Assembly: GCA_030268105.1 (NCBI GenBank)
Contig: BSDZ01000039.1
Span: 496,001-560,000, forward strand
DNA from: Volvox africanus
Lineage: Eukaryota > Chlorophyta > Chlorophyceae > Chlamydomonadales > Volvocaceae
Length of the DNA: 64,000 nucleotides
Direction: 5' to 3'
This document shows positions 12,420 through 24,380 of this stretch, piece by piece. Made by a program: the position numbers and the translations under genes. The notes beneath the pieces were generated by a model that saw only the letters and a list, made by a program, of their open reading frames with translations, did no database searches and was not told the DNA's origin. Positions within the stretch are counted from its first letter, which is position 1. The number at the start of each line of letters is the position of its first letter.

Positions 12420-12853
12420 ATGGCGAGTTCCAGCGACGAACCACGAGGACCGCTAGATACTTTTGCCGAAGACTTAGGCCGCGCCGTTTTGGACGCCGCC
12501 GCTTCCGGTTTGTAATTGTTTAATTGCTTTTGTTTAGATTGCTGCACTTGTTGTGTAAGTGTACGCTCTGAGTCGCAGGTAATCTCAGTGCACCGGCATT
12601 GCTTGCCGCGGCGACTGAGACCGGCGTTCGTCCGGACCAGTTGGCGACTCTCATTGCCCAAACTACGGAGATCAGGACTCAGCTGGGCAATTACTTGCTG
12701 AGTTTGCTGAATCTTCTCAAGAGTACTGTCGGTAGGATCACCAAATCGTTTTGTACTCTTGCCTTTGCGATAGAAGTCGGCTTCTATTACGCAAAACTAG
12801 GGTATCGTTTCGTGCTCCATGTCCGCGGAACACGACGATACGCCGCACACTAG
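12420..12853 (+). CDS. Possible spliced upstream ORF in the gag leader (hypothetical)
   Basis: Between the primer site and the gag ATG lies a 466-nt leader. An ATG at 12420 opens 31 codons (starting MASSSDEPRG) to a stop at 12513. If a 71-nt intron is removed (12508-12578, GT at 12508 and CAG at 12576-12578) the frame continues through 12581-12850 as a 120-residue protein with a protein-like middle (AATETGVRPDQLATLIAQTT) and stops at 12851, overlapping the gag start by 35 nt in another frame. It could be an N-terminal Gag extension, a regulatory upstream ORF or chance. Element 2 keeps the sequence but has a 1-nt insertion and a stop in it, so conservation cannot settle the question. Confidence 0.3.
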
Positions 12854-14054
12854 CCTAGCTAGCCAACCCGATTTTGTTGTGGCTGCTAGAGCGCCGGATA
12901 GAGGTCTTGAGACTGTTGGCGCGCGAGCCACTCAAGAGCCCCTTTTCCTTCAGACCCCTGCTCACTTAATTGTGCCGCATTCAGCAGTGAACACGAATAT
13001 GGACAACACTGCTGGACCAAGGGTTCTGCCATTACCTCAAGCTCGAGGGCATGATGACATCCCTGAGGTGATGAGATTGTCGATTCCCGTTCCTAGGCTC
13101 AATATTTCGCTGACCGACAAGACACCAGGGCATAGCATAGCCGATGCAACTCGTGCGTACGTGCGTGACGCTAAAAAGTACCTCCAAGCTGTTCATGGTG
13201 GCGATAATGACGGTATCAGGTGTCTCTTCGTTGGTAACACCCTCGAGGGCGCAGCGAAGGACTGGTACCGCAATTGGACCAACGCCCGGGGCAGCTATAC
13301 TTTTGACGAGTTAGTCGCCGCTTTGCTCGCACGATTCGCTACTGAGGTTCAAGCACGCGATGTGGAAGCTCGTAACGTTTTGGCAGCCGGTAGCTACCAC
13401 ATGCGTCGGGATGAAAATGTACCTGCGTACCAGTCACGCTTCGAAGCACTTGTGACTCCCATTGCTGACCTCACCGAATCTGAGCGTGTCTTTTGGTTTA
13501 GGCGAGGCCTAACGAAACTTTTGGCTAAATGGTGCGCCACTGACTTGGTTGGAGCGCAGATCAAGTCGTATGACGCGTTGGTCGCTTTTGCTAAGGGCGC
13601 GGAGATACGACTTCTTGCCGGCGAGGAAGAAGTCAAGTCTGCCCCTCGTGCAAATGCCGTGCAAGTGCAGGATCCGCTTGGGGAAGCTGTAGCTCTCGAC
13701 CAGGACCTCGGCGCGACCCGCCCCACGCCTACTGCCGCGACGCGACGCAGCAACGGGCAACGCAAGGCGCGCGGGGGCGCTAGCTCGGGTGTCCGTGGTA
13801 CAGGAGGAGCAGGTCCGAGCTCGGACCCAGCTAGGAACAGGAAGCGTGGTGGTGCGCCGTCGTCGGCAGCCGCACAGCGTTCCGACCCCAACGCGAAGCG
13901 TACTCGTACGGACGACACATTTATGCCAAAATGGAATTGCAATCGTTCCGAATTCGAGCGTCGGAAATTGGCCAATGTTTGTCTACGGTGTGCGGAGAAT
14001 CATTCCACGAAGGATTGCCCTCTAATGCCGCCGTTTGTACCTCAGCCGAAATAG
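12819..14054 (+). CDS. gag: Gag polyprotein of element 1
   Basis: 411 residues; forms the particle that packages element RNA. Residues 135-245 match the retrotransposon Gag fold (FVGNTLEGAAKDWY, later YQSRFEALV and FWFRRGLTKLL). Residues 300-365 are a basic low-complexity linker. A zinc knuckle ends the protein, C388-X2-C391-X3-H395-X4-C400, one residue shorter before His than the usual CCHC. The ATG at 12819 is used because an in-frame TAG at 12798 blocks extension upstream. The stop is TAG (14052-14054) and the same frame continues open into pol, so this is a Gag-readthrough-Pol layout. Confidence 0.93.
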   Translation: MSAEHDDTPHTSLASQPDFVVAARAPDRGLETVGARATQEPLFLQTPAHLIVPHSAVNTNMDNTAGPRVLPLPQARGHDDIPEVMRLSIPVPRLNISLTDKTPGHSIADATRAYVRDAKKYLQAVHGGDNDGIRCLFVGNTLEGAAKDWYRNWTNARGSYTFDELVAALLARFATEVQARDVEARNVLAAGSYHMRRDENVPAYQSRFEALVTPIADLTESERVFWFRRGLTKLLAKWCATDLVGAQIKSYDALVAFAKGAEIRLLAGEEEVKSAPRANAVQVQDPLGEAVALDQDLGATRPTPTAATRRSNGQRKARGGASSGVRGTGGAGPSSDPARNRKRGGAPSSAAAQRSDPNAKRTRTDDTFMPKWNCNRSEFERRKLANVCLRCAENHSTKDCPLMPPFVPQPK

Positions 14055-14093
14055 GGGCTTGCCCGGGTTCCTGCGGAGGGGGCACCACCTGGG
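14052..14093 (+). promoter_or_regulatory. Putative UAG readthrough signal between gag and pol
   Basis: The gag stop UAG is followed by GGGG, and seven nucleotides further on CCCGGG (14062-14067) can pair with CCTGGG (14088-14093), enclosing a G-rich loop. In element 2 the right arm is CCCGGG (26915-26920), so a G-U pair becomes G-C with pairing kept. Stop, spacer and downstream structure resemble known gammaretroviral readthrough sites. Function is inferred. Confidence 0.55.
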
Positions 14094-17000
14094 ATTTCTG
14101 AACTAACGCGTGGTCGGTGGTCATCCTTACGGCCAGCCGTTAAGGCATTGTTGCCTTGTGTACTTGGACACATCGAGCGAGTCATTGCGCAACGCATCAC
14201 GCTTGACGGACGCACGGGACTTCTCTGCTTCGACCCGTTGTGTAATTTGTTTACACCTCGCCGTCCCCTGTCGTCTATCGATCTGTCTAACCACGTGGTT
14301 TTGTTCATCCCCTCGTCTCTGCGTGAGATGTCGGAACAGTTGGCCATATACAGGAGATGTAGGCGTCAATATCCAGGCACTGCCGCATGTGTATTACTCC
14401 CTGCTTTCTGTCGGCGCAAGGCAGAGGCATCGTTAAGGGGTATGCGGCATGTCCACCGGTTCGAGCCGGGCACCGTTTTGTTTAATGGTGTGGATTGGGA
14501 GGGTACGCTGGCTCCGTGGCCATGCCTATCCTACTCGGTTGACGTTTGGTACGAAGCTCCTGATGGGGGTGCCGTTGGTTACGGACCCGCCTTAAGTGCA
14601 CTGACGTTGTCTGCTGGGCAGTCGCTCGTAGATAACCGTGTCCCTGTGGTTCAGATCGGTTTGAATGGCCGTACTCTGAAGGCACTTGTTGACACCGGTG
14701 CCAGCGACGACTTCATCTCTGTCGCAGAGATGAACGCGCTGGGGTTGTCCCCAGAGTCGTCTGATTGTCCACAGGTTACCCTTGCTGACGGGGGTAAGCA
14801 TCCCATCGTGGGCAGGATTACCCTTAGCCTATCGATAGGCCCTTTGCGTGTTGTGACCCGGCCGTACGTGCTGCAGGGCTTAGCAGAGACTGCACCGTAC
14901 ATAATGGGGTCGTCGACATTACGACAGTATCGCGCGCGCATCGACATGGAGACCGCAACCCTGCAGATGTGCAAGGGTACTCTGTCGATTAAGGTACCTT
15001 TCCTGTCGTTCGAACATGTCACACCAAAGGAGGGCGAAACTGAGGCGGTGCCTATGGTTAATTTCGCTGTGACCGCAATGGCCGCGCGAATCGAACCAGA
15101 GCTAGTCGGGCGTAAGGAGGCCGTCCGTTTGTTACGGAAGGGTGCCCACGGACTGCTTTTAAGGCCGCGGGTGAGCTGTTGTGTCACCACCGCGCAGATT
15201 TCTGCGCATCCTGAGGTTGAGGCCCTACTGTCGCAGTATGAGGACGTCTTTAAAGATATCCCTGGCCTACCACCTATGCGTCCTGTTGATCACACAATCC
15301 CTCTCATGCCTGGAGCGCAGCCTACGGCCCGGCCAATGTACAGGTTGAGTCCATTGGAACTGGACGAGGTAAAGCGCCAGGTGACGGATTTGCTCGCGAA
15401 GGGTATGATACGCCCCAGCACATCCCCGTTTTCTGCACCGATTTTGTTTGTCGGTAAGAAGGATGGGACCTTGCGCATGTGCATTGATTACCGGGGGTTA
15501 AATGCGAATACGGTGAAAAATCGCTACCCTTTGCCACGCGTTGACGACCTGTTGGATAAGCTGAAGGGCTCGGCTTATTTTTCCTCAATTGACTTACAAC
15601 AGGGCTACAATCAGATTCGCATCGCTGCCTCTGATATCCCGAAAACCGCTTTTTGGACGCCCTTCGGTCACTTTGAGTATACGGTTCTATCGTTTGGTTT
15701 GACTAATGCCCCTGCGACGTTTCAGGCGGTTATGGACCGAATGTTTAGGCCGTTTATCGACAGGTTCGTTGTTTGCTACCTGGATGACATCTTGGTCTAT
15801 TCTAAGACGCGCGAGGAACACTTGGAGCATTTGCGGCTCGTGCTCGACGTTATGAGGCGGGAGCAATTGTTTGCTAAACGCGCCAAATGCTTTTGGGCGC
15901 AGCCTCAGGTGGAATATTTGGGTCACATTGTGTCGGCCACCGGTGTGAAGATGGACCCGCGGAAGGTCGCCGTGGTTCGCGATTGGCCCGCGCCTCAGAA
16001 CCTCACGGAGCTGCGTAAGTTCCTTGGCTTGACCAATTATTTCCGAAAGTTCATTGAAAAATATTCCATCATTGCGGCCCCGCTTACTAACTTAACTCGC
16101 AAAGGCGTTTTCGTTTCGCTCGAGTCGTGGACGTCGCAATGCCAGCGGGCATTCGAAGAGCTCAAACGAATCATTGCCGAAGATGTCACCCTTGCATTCC
16201 CTGATTACTCGTTGCCATTTCGTGTTGAGGTAGTGTCTGATGCCTCAATGTTTGGAAGCGGCGCTGTATTGTTACAGGAAGGGCGACCGATCGCTTTCAC
16301 GAGTAAGAAGTTTTCTGGTGCGGAGATTCGCTACACCACCGGGGAACAGGAGCTTCTGGCCGTGCTGCATGCTTTAAAGGAATGGCGCTGTTACCTTGAG
16401 GGACGCCCGTTTACTTTAAAGACTGACCACAAGCCCCTAACGTTTTTGCAAAGTGTTCCGACGTTGAACCGCCGTCAAGCTAGGTGGATGGAATATCTAG
16501 CTAGGTTCAACTGCACCTGGGAGTATATATCTGGTAAATTGAATATTGCCGATGCTCTCAGTCGACATCCGTCGCTACACGCTGCAATTTTGGCAGCGCC
16601 CGTCGTGCGGCCGCGTAGCGAGGAGGTTCCGATCGCGACGGACCTCGCGGAGCGGTTGAAGGTTGCCTACAGCGCAGACGCCTGGTTCGCGGACCCGGCT
16701 AATGTAGAAAACCTTCGCAAGCAGAATGGCCTTTGGCTACGGACGGAGGGTGCAGCTACGCAAATCGTCGTTCCGAACGATGACGCGCTACGCTACGACA
16801 TCCTTGCGCGGTTCCACGAGGACCCGTTAGCAGGACACCCTGGTAGCAAGCGATTGATCGACTTGGTGCAACGTTCCTTTTGGTGGCCTCGTTTGGCTAA
16901 GGATGCGGCGAACTTCGTCCAGACATGCAGTCTGTGCCAGCGCAATAAGGCTTTGTCTGGTAAGGGCCATGGGTTGTTGCAACCGTTGCCTGTCCCGGAT

Positions 17001-18116
17001 GCGCCTTGGGAGAGTGTTTCCATGGACTTCGTAGTCGCGCTGCCCAAAACTGAGGGGGGATACGATGCGGTGTTCGTAATGGTCGATCGTCTGACTAAGA
17101 TGGTTCACCTAGCACCATGCACATCATCCTGCACGGCTGAGCAAACCACACGTTTGTTTTTCGATAATGTGGTTCGGTTACACGGGATTCCCAAAAATGT
17201 GATCTCGGACCGCGGTGGACAGTTCACGTCTAAGTTTTGGGAAGCGCTCTGCAAACTAGTTGGCATGCGCGTCAACCTGAGCACGGCGTATCACCCGCAG
17301 ACTGATGGTCAAACCAAACGCACAAACCGCACGTTGGGTGATATGTTGCGCAATTATGCTGGTCGCACACCACTCGTCTGGGATACGTATTTGACTGCGG
17401 CAGAATTCGCGCTTAACAATGCTGTTAACCGCTCTACAGGCAAAAGTCCGTTCTTTCTTAACTACGGGTTTCATCCCGCGCTACCCGTGTGGCGTGAGTT
17501 GGAAGTGAACGTGCCTGCTGCTAAACTTTTTGCCAAGTCTTTTATGTCCCGAATCACAGACGCGAAGTCGTGTTTGGACGCGGCGCAGCAACGAACGACG
17601 GAATACTATAACAAATCTAAGCAGGATGTGACGTTTTCGGAAGGGCAACTCGTGTTGCTAAGCACCAAGAACTTGCGTTCCTTGGCCGACGGATCCCGAA
17701 AACTCTTACCCCGCTGGATTGGTCCGTATCCTGTCGTGCGCATGGTTGGGAATGTGGCTGTGGAGCTTGCATTGCCCACTGATATGACCATTCACCCCAC
17801 GTTTCACGTATCGCTTGTTCGTCCGTATCGTAGTACGGAACCCGTCCCTGAGCCTGCTAACGCCCCCGCAGCGATCGAACCAGTTCCCGAGACCTGGATC
17901 GCTGGTAAACAGAAGTTTTACGATGTGGAGCGGGTGTTAGATTATCGCGCGCGTCGTGTGGGCCGACACCGACGTAAGCGAACAGTACACGAGTACTTGG
18001 TTAAGTGGACAGGGTATACCGACAAGCACAACTCATGGGAACCGGCACGCAACTTCTCACAGGACATGAAACCCCTGCTCGAAGAAGCCCGCAAACGTGC
18101 CACACAAGCCCAATGA
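14055..18116 (+). CDS. pol: Pol polyprotein of element 1 (PR-RT-RNaseH-INT-chromodomain)
   Basis: 1353 codons directly after the gag UAG, in the gag frame; no ATG is needed if it is made by readthrough. Protease has DTGAS at 14691-14705. Reverse transcriptase has [12 protein letters not shown] and the YLDD box at 15777-15788. RNase H has its Asp at 16239, GEQE at 16341-16352 and TDHKPL. Integrase has an HHCC zinc finger (about 16815-16955, ending CSLCQ) and core Asp at 17025 and 17208; 35 residues after the second Asp, where Glu is expected, the codon is AAA (Lys, 17316-17318), so strand transfer is probably lost. The C-terminal chromodomain (about 17919-18060) keeps three aromatic cage residues (FYDVERV, VKWTGY). 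Terminates with TGA. Confidence 0.95.
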   Translation, partial: GLARVPAEGAPPGISELTRGRWSSLRPAVKALLPCVLGHIERVIAQRITLDGRTGLLCFDPLCNLFTPRRPLSSIDLSNHVVLFIPSSLREMSEQLAIYRRCRRQYPGTAACVLLPAFCRRKAEASLRGMRHVHRFEPGTVLFNGVDWEGTLAPWPCLSYSVDVWYEAPDGGAVGYGPALSALTLSAGQSLVDNRVPVVQIGLNGRTLKALVDTGASDDFISVAEMNALGLSPESSDCPQVTLADGGKHPIVGRITLSLSIGPLRVVTRPYVLQGLAETAPYIMGSSTLRQYRARIDMETATLQMCKGTLSIKVPFLSFEHVTPKEGETEAVPMVNFAVTAMAARIEPELVGRKEAVRLLRKGAHGLLLRPRVSCCVTTAQISAHPEVEALLSQYEDVFKDIPGLPPMRPVDHTIPLMPGAQPTARPMYRLSPLELDEVKRQVTDLLAKGMIRPSTSPFSAPILFVGKKDGTLRMCIDYRGLNANTVKNRYPLPRVDDLLDKLKGSAYFSSIDLQQGYNQIRIAASDIPKTAFWTPFGHFEYTVLSFGLTNAPATFQAVMDRMFRPFIDRFVVCYLDDILVYSKTREEHLEHLRLVLDVMRREQLFAKRAKCFWAQPQVEYLGHIVSATGVKMDPRKVAVVRDWPAPQNLTELRKFLGLTNYFRKFIEKYSIIAAPLTNLTRKGVFVSLESWTSQCQRAFEELKRIIAEDVTLAFPDYSLPFRVEVVSDASMFGSGAVLLQEGRPIAFTSKKFSGAEIRYTTGEQELLAVLHALKEWRCYLEGRPFTLKTDHKPLTFLQSVPTLNRRQARWMEYLARFNCTWEYISGKLNIADALSRHPSLHAAILAAPVVRPRSEEVPIATDLAERLKVAYSADAWFADPANVENLRKQNGLWLRTEGAATQIVVPNDDALRYDILARFHEDPLAGHPGSKRLIDLVQRSFWWPRLAKDAANFVQTCSLCQRNKALSGKGHGLLQPLPVPDAPWESVSMDFVVALPKTEGGYDAVFVMVDRLTKMVHLAPCTSSCTAEQTTRLFFDNVVRLHGIPKNVISDRGGQFTSKFWEALCKLVGMRVNLSTAYHPQTDGQTKRTNRTLGDMLRNYAGRTPLVWDTYLTAAEFALNNAVNRSTGKSPFFLNYGFHPALPVWRELEVNVPAAKLFAKSFMSRITDAKSCLDAAQQRTTEYYNKSKQDVTFSEGQLVLLSTKNLRSLADGSRKLLPRWIGPYPVVRMVGNVAVELALPTDMTIHPTFHVSLVRPYRSTEPVPEPANAPAAIEPVPETWIAGKQKFYDVERVLDYRARRVGRHRRKRTVHEYLVKWTGYTDKHNSWEPARNFSQDMKPLLEEARKRATQAQ

Positions 18117-18160
18117 CCCCTGCAGTCGATGCTGTATGATGCAGCGAGGACGCTGCATAC

Positions 18161-18170
18161 GGGAGGGGGG
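18161..18170 (+). promoter_or_regulatory. Polypurine tract of element 1
   Basis: GGGAGGGGGG lies five bases (ATAAT) upstream of the 3' LTR and would prime plus-strand synthesis. Element 2 has the same tract at 30987-30996. Confidence 0.85.
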
Positions 18171-18175
18171 ATAAT

Positions 18176-18999
18176 TGTTGTGCTACGGTTCATTACCCGC
18201 CGACGCGTAGGTCGACGCGATCCTACGAGGCGAAGTGCTTTTGTGATAAACGCATTGCATATGAATGAATCTGCATGATATAAATGTATTCGTGTACATT
18301 TATATATGCATTTGGCATGTTGTCATTATCCATCGCGACATCGCATCATGGCAAATCCGCCTAGCATGCATGAAAGCCCGAAGCATGGAAGTGCGCATTA
18401 TGCTCGTGCTACGAAACAATAAGTAATATTATCTGATATAATATTACTTCATTACAGCACACGTTGAGAGCGCCGCACTCGTCGCGATGCATGCCCTGCA
18501 ACCGGATATCGTTATCCGGACCCTTGCATCATGCGAATGCCGGAAAGGCTTATACGTTGTTATGCGTAGACATCGCCTAGACGCAGTAGGGTTGTCACAT
18601 CTAGGATCGGCCTCCTAATGTGAATCGTACGGCATTGCGATGCTGCGAGTATAACAGATGCGAGGACGGCTAAGCTAGACAAGACATTCGATACCGGAGA
18701 ACACTCGTGTGTTCTATATTACTATTTCTATATACTATTCTACTTAGCCCGAGCTAAGCCTGAACTTCGCTAATCACCGCCGCGTGATGATTGCTTGCTT
18801 CCGGCGCTGACGGCGATTTCGTCCATTGCATCATCCTGACCCGTAAGACAGTAAGTTATATCTCTCTTCGTCTTGAAGTCTTCCGCTGTCTCTGTTTGCT
18901 CTCGCTTGCCTTGCTGTACTTGCAAGTGCTCGCGCATCGGTGTCGATAGTCTCCAGACGTGCAGATACTTATGAGCAAACGCGAACGAGAGGTACAACA
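18176..18999 (+). repeat. 3' LTR of element 1 (824 bp)
   Basis: Same length as the 5' LTR with about ten substitutions by eye (for example CATTT/CATTA near the start and CTGTAATTG/CTGTACTTG near the end), consistent with a fairly recent insertion. All hairpins listed for the 5' LTR are retained. Confidence 0.96.
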
Positions 19000-19326
19000 A
19001 CGCATGCGCCGTCTGGTTGATGCACCTGGTTGAACTGTCAGTAGTGGCTATCCATGCAAGCCACAGCTGTGCTTCTGTCATATGCATGCCTGCACCATCT
19101 ATCTGTCTTTTCCGGATGACGTAGGACACACACGCTGCAACATGATGGATCTCTCTGCCACCAGATCCCGATGTGATGTGATGCGATGTGATTTGGTTGA
19201 GACCAGTGCATGAGGCCTTGTGCAAGCTTACAGCCAAGATGTGATCCTTCAGATTTTCCTGCGGCAATGTGAGAGCCCACACATTGATGAGCATCCTGGA
19301 TGAGCGTTCTGCTCAGCCGCGCAGGC

Positions 19327-19398
19327 AGCTCACGCTGCGATTTGTACTAAGGTCGGCGGAATCAGAGTCCACAGTGCTAACCACTACACCACGCGAGC
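19327..19398 (-). pseudogene. tRNA-Gln(CUG)-like copy 11, degenerate
   Basis: T loop TACAAAT and two T-stem mismatches, as in copies 1653 and 2854; first copy after element 1. Confidence 0.7.
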
Positions 19399-20383
19399 GT
19401 ATCATGGGATGAGAACCTGTTCAACCACACACTCACACCTGTTCCGCAGCAGAGCTCCATCGTTGAGCACCGCCCTCCCCTCTCATTCAGTTTGTCCACC
19501 CATGCAGCTGTCCCCCCTGCTCATAACGCACGCACCTGAATGATAGATGAAGCAAGAATGGTGAATTCCAGCGCTGAAGAGCAGGTGTGTGGCTTGCTTG
19601 CTTCATATGCGTGGCTTGCTTGCTTCATATGCGTGGCTTGCTTGCTTCATATGCGTGGCTTGCTTGTCAGTTCATTGGCAAGATAGGGCGGCATGCCATA
19701 TGCATGCGATATGCCATCATGGCCGCCCCGTGAAGCACATACATGCGTGCTTGCTTGCTTATGATGATGGATGGACTCACACATGGAAAGAGCACAACCG
19801 CTCAACCAAGATCTAGCAGACCTGCATGGGTGCAAAAATGGTTTTAAACACAGGCGTGCAGCGGCGGGTTGGGATGCATGCCACACCTGTATTGCTTGGG
19901 AAACGAATTCTACTAGCTAGCAACAGGTGCAAGAGGCACAAGTCAAGCTGGCGGCACAAGTCTAGCTAGCCACATGTGCCACTTGCTAGCCTGCCCGCTT
20001 GATGGTGCAGACGTGTAGATACTACAAGCAAACCATCGGAAGGTCGAAAGAACATCACGCATGCACCGTCTGGTTGATGCACCTGGTTGAACTGTCAGTA
20101 GTGGCTATCCATGCAAGCCACAGCTGTGCTTCTGTCATATGCATGCCTGCACCATCTATCTGTCTTTTCCGGATGACGTAGGACACACACGCTGCAACAT
20201 GATGGATCTCTCTGCCACCAGATCCCGATGTGATGTGATGCGATGTGATTTGGTTGAGACCAGTGCATGAGGCCTTGTGCAAGCTTACAGCCAAGATTTG
20301 ATCCTTCAGATTTGTCTGCGGCAATGTGAGAGCCCACACATTGATGAGCATCCTGGATGAGCGTTCTGCTCAGCCGCGCAGGC

Positions 20384-20455
20384 AGCTCACGCTGCGATTT
20401 GAAGTCAGGTTGGCGGAATCAGAGTCCACAGTGCTAACCACTACACCACGCGAGC
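20384..20455 (-). pseudogene. tRNA-Gln(CUG)-like copy 12, degenerate
   Basis: T loop is TTCAAAT but the stem CTGAC/CGCAG has two mismatches. Acceptor and anticodon arms pair. Confidence 0.65.
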
Positions 20456-21396
20456 GTATCATGGGATGAGAACCTGTTCAACCACACACTCACACCTGTT
20501 CCGCAGCAGAGCTGCATCGTTGAGCACCGCCCTCCCCTCTCATTCAGTTTGTCCACCCATGCAGCTGTCCCCCCTGCTCATAACGCACGCACCTGAATGA
20601 TAGATGAAGCAAGAATGGTGAATTCCAGCGCTGAAGAGCAGGTGCGTGGCTTGCTTCCTTCATATGCGTGGCTTGCTTGTCAGTTCATTCGCAAGATAGG
20701 GCGGCATGCCATATGCATGCGATATGCCATCATGGCCGCCCCGTGAAGCACATACATGCGTGCTTGCTTGCTTATGATGATGGATGGACTCACACATGGA
20801 AAGAGCACAACCGCTCAACCAAGATCTAGCAGACCTGCATGGGTGCAAAAATGGTTTTAAACACAGGCGTGCAGCGGCGGGTTGGGATGCATGCCACACC
20901 TGTATTGCTTGGGAAACGAATTCTACTAGCTAGCAACAGGTGCAAGAGGCACAAGTCAAGCTGGCGGCACAAGTCTAGCTAGCTACATGTGCCACTTGCT
21001 AGCCTGCCCGCTTGATGGTGCAGACGTGTAGATACTACAAGCAAACCATCGGAAGGTCGAAAGAACATCACGCATGCACCGTCTGGTTGATGCACCTGGT
21101 TGAACTGTCAGTAGTGGCTATCCATGCAAGCCACAGCTGTGCTTCTGTCATATGCATGCCTGCACCATCTATCTGTCTTTTCCGGATGACGTAGGACACA
21201 CACGCTGCAACATGATGGATCTCTCTGCCACCAGATCCCGATGTGATGTGATGCGATGTGATTTGGTTGAGACCAGTGCATGAGGCCTTGTGCAAGCTTA
21301 CAGCCAAGATGTGATCCTTCAGATTTTCCTGCGGCAATGTGAGAGCCCACACATTGATGAGCATCCTGGATGAGCGTTCTGCTCAGCCGCGCAGGC

Positions 21397-21468
21397 AGCT
21401 CACGCTGCGATTTGAAGTCAGGTTGGCGGAATCAGAGTCCACAGTGCTAACCACTACACCACGCGAGC
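21397..21468 (-). pseudogene. tRNA-Gln(CUG)-like copy 13, degenerate
   Basis: Same T-arm state as the copy one unit earlier (20384). Confidence 0.65.
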
Positions 21469-22530
21469 GTATCATGGGATGAGAACCTGTTCAACCACAC
21501 ACTCACACCTGTTCCGCAGCAGAGCTGCATCGTTGAGCACCGCCCTCCCCTCTCATTCAGTTTGTCCACCCATGCAGCTGTCCCCCCTGCTCATAACGCA
21601 CGCACCTGAATGATAGATGAAGCAAGAATGGTGAATTCCAGCGCTGAAGAGCAGGTGCGTGGCTTGCTTGCTTCATATGCGTGGCTTGCTTGTCAGTTCA
21701 TTCGCAAGATAGGGCGGCATGCCATATGCATGCGATATGCCATTATGGCCGCCCCGTGAAGCACATACATGCATGCTTGCTTGCTTATGATGATGGATGG
21801 ACTCACACATGGAAAGAGCACAACCGCTCCACCAAGATCAAGCAGACCTGCATGGGTGCAAAAATGGTTTTAAACACAGTCGTGCAGCGGCGGGTTGGGA
21901 TGCATGCCAAACCTGTATTGCTTGGGAAACGAATTCTGATAGCTAGCAACAGGTGCAAGAGGCACAAGTCAAGCTAGCGGCACAAATCTAGCTAGCGGCA
22001 CCAGTCTAGCTAGCGGCACAAATCTAGCTAGCGGCACAAATCTAGCTAGCGGCACAAGTCTAGCTGGCGGCACCAGTCTAGCTGGCGGCACAAGTCTAGC
22101 TAGCCACTTGCTAGCCTGCCCGCTTGATGGTGCAGACGTGTAGATACTACAAGCAAACCATCGGAAGGTCGAAAGAACATCACGCATGCACCGTCTGGTT
22201 GATGCACCTGGTTGAACTGTCAGTAGTGGCTATCCATGCAAGCCACAGCTGTGCTTCTGTCATATGCATGCCTGCACCATCTATCTGTCTTTTCCGGATG
22301 ACGTAGGACACACACGCTGCAACATGATGGATCTCTCTGCCATTAGATCCCGATGTGATGTGATGTGATGTGATTTGGTTGAGACCAGTGCATGAGACCT
22401 TGTGCAAGCTTACAGCCAAGATCCTTCAAATCCTTCAGATCCTTCAGATCCTTCAGATTTTCCTGCGGCAACATGAGAGCCCACACATTGATGAGCATCC
22501 TGGATGAGCGTTCTGCTCAGCTGCGCAGGC

Positions 22531-22602
22531 AGCTCACGCTGAGATTTGAACTCAGGATGGCGGATTCAGAGTCCACAGTGCTAACCACTACACCACGCAA
22601 GC
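22531..22602 (-). tRNA. tRNA-Gln(CUG) copy 14, intact fold
   Basis: First copy with a perfect T stem (CTGAG/CTCAG). Acceptor 5' strand is GCTTGCG, giving one extra G-U pair but no mismatch. Confidence 0.7.
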
Positions 22603-23094
22603 GTATCATGGGATGACAACCTGTTCAACCACACACTCAGACCTGTTCCGCAGCAGAGCTGCATCGTTGAGCACCGCCCTCCCCTCTCATTCAGTTTGTC
22701 CACCCATGCAGCTGTCCCCCCTGCTCATAACGCACGCACCTGAATGATAGATGAAGCAAGAATGGTGAATTCCAGCGCTGAAGAGCAGGTGCGTGGCTTG
22801 CTTGCTTCATATGCGTGGCTTGCTTGTCAGTTCATTCGCAAGATAGGGCGGCATGCCATATGCATGCGATATGCCATCATGGCCGCCCCGTGAAGCACAT
22901 ACATGCATGCTTGCTTGCTTATGATGATGGATGGACTCACACATGGAAAGAGCACAACCGCTCGACCAAGATCAAGCAGACCTGCATGGGTGCAAAAATG
23001 GTTTTAAACACAGTCGTGCAGTGGCGGGTTGGGATGCATGCCAAACCTGTATTGCTTGGGAAACGAATTCTGCTAGCTAGCAACAGGTGCAAGA

Positions 23095-23392
23095 GGCACA
23101 AGTCAAGCTAGCGGCACAAGTCTAGCTAGCGGCACAAGTCTAGCTAGCGGCACAAGTCTAGCTAGCGGCACAAGTCTAGCTAGCGGCACAAATCTAGCTG
23201 GCGGCACAAGTCTAGCTAGCCGCACAAGTCTAGCTGGCCGCACAAGTCTAGCTGGCGGCACAAATCTATCTGGCGGCACAAGTCTTGCTAGTGGCACCAG
23301 TCTAGCTAGTGGCACCAGTCTAGCTAGTGGCACCAGTCTAGCTAGCAGCACGAGTCTAGCTGGCGGCACAAATCTAGCTAGCCACATGTGCC
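23095..23392. repeat. 18-bp minisatellite, expanded array
   Basis: About 16 copies of the 18-bp repeat. On the minus strand one frame stays open and reads variants of the hexapeptide LVPLAR because 18 is a multiple of 3. The preceding unit has a shorter array at about 21966-22112. Confidence 0.9.
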
Positions 23393-23540
23393 ACTTGCTA
23401 GCATGCCCGCTTGATGGTGCAGATGTGTAGATACTACAAGCAAACCATCGGAAGGTCAAAAGAACATCACTCATGCGCCGTCTGTTTGATGCACCTGGTT
23501 GAACTGTCAGTAGTGGCTATCCATGCAAGCCACAGCTGTG

Positions 23541-23545
23541 CTTCT
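23541..23545 (+). repeat. Target-site duplication CTTCT, left copy of element 2
   Basis: CTTCT precedes the 5' LTR and recurs at 31829-31833 after the 3' LTR. Intact units read GTGCTTCTGTCAT here. Confidence 0.94.
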
Positions 23546-24358
23546 TGTTGTGCTACAGTTTGTTTCCCGCTGATGCGTAGGTCGATGCGACCCTACGAGG
23601 CGAAGTGTTATCTTGATGAACGCATGAACGATTAATGCATATGAATGAATTTGCATGATATAAATATATTCGTATATATTTATATATGCATTTGGCATGT
23701 CATCATTGTCCATCGCGACATCCCATCATGGCAAATCCGCCTAGCATGCATGAAATCCCGAATCATTGAAGTGCGCATTATGCTCGTGCTATCTGATATA
23801 ATATTACTTCATTACAGCACACGTTGAGAGGGCCGCGCTCATCGCGATGCATGCCTTGCAACCAAATATCGTTATTCGGACCCTTGCATCATGTGAATGC
23901 CGGAAAGGCTTATACGTTGTTATGCTTGGACGTCGCCTATACGCAGTAGGGTTGTCACACTTAGGATCGGCCTCCTAGTGTGAATCGTACGACATTGCGA
24001 TGCTGAGAGCATAACAGATGCGAGGACGGCTAAGCAAGATAAGACATTCGATACTGGTGAACACTCATGTGTTCTACATTATTATTGCTATACGCTAACC
24101 TACTTAGCCGGAGCTAACCCTAATTTCGCTTATCACAGCCGCGTGATGATTGCTTGCTTCCGGCGCTGACGGCGATTACGTCCATTGCACCGCACCGATC
24201 TGTAAGACTGTAAGTTATATCTCTTCTTGTCTTGAAGTCTTCCGCTGTCTCTGTTTGCTAGCGCTTGCCTTGTTGTACTTGCAAGTGCTCGCGCATTGGT
24301 GTCGAAAGCCTTTAGACGCGCAGATACTTATGAGCAAACACGAAGGAGAGGTACAACA
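23546..24358 (+). repeat. 5' LTR of element 2 (813 bp)
   Basis: Begins TGTTGTGCTACAG and ends GGTACAACA. Relative to its 3' LTR it lacks about 20 bp around 23789, including the left arm of hairpin H2. Hairpins H1, H4 and H5 are recognisable. Confidence 0.94.
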
Positions 24359-24361
24359 AAT

Positions 24362-24380
24362 TGGTATCGAGACAGGTTCG
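24362..24380 (+). promoter_or_regulatory. Primer-binding site of element 2
   Basis: Identical TGGTATCGAGACAGGTTCG stretch three bases after the 5' LTR, supporting use of the same tRNA primer by both elements. Confidence 0.8.

Larger units (their letters stand above)
11529..18999 (+). mobile_element. Element 1: Ty3/gypsy chromovirus LTR retrotransposon, full length
   Basis: 7471 bp with two 824-bp LTRs that begin TGTTGT and end ACAACA, a 5-bp target duplication, a primer-binding site, gag, pol and a polypurine tract in standard order. Pol order is protease, reverse transcriptase, RNase H, integrase, chromodomain, which defines a Ty3/gypsy chromovirus. By eye the two LTRs differ at about ten positions, so the insertion is much younger than element 2. 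All long frames are open except one in-frame UAG between gag and pol, but the integrase carries Lys at its third catalytic position (17316-17318). It sits inside a satellite unit in plus orientation. Confidence 0.97.
19000..23545. repeat. Satellite block B between the two retrotransposons
   Basis: Continuation of the array after element 1, beginning with the second ACGCA. tRNA spacing is 1057, 1013 and 1134 bp. Units before 22 kb resemble the short block A class; from about 22.4 kb the block C features appear: repeated ATCCTTCAG 9-mers, uninterrupted GATGT repeats and an expanded 18-bp minisatellite. Element 2 interrupts the last unit just after GTGCTTCT. Confidence 0.93.
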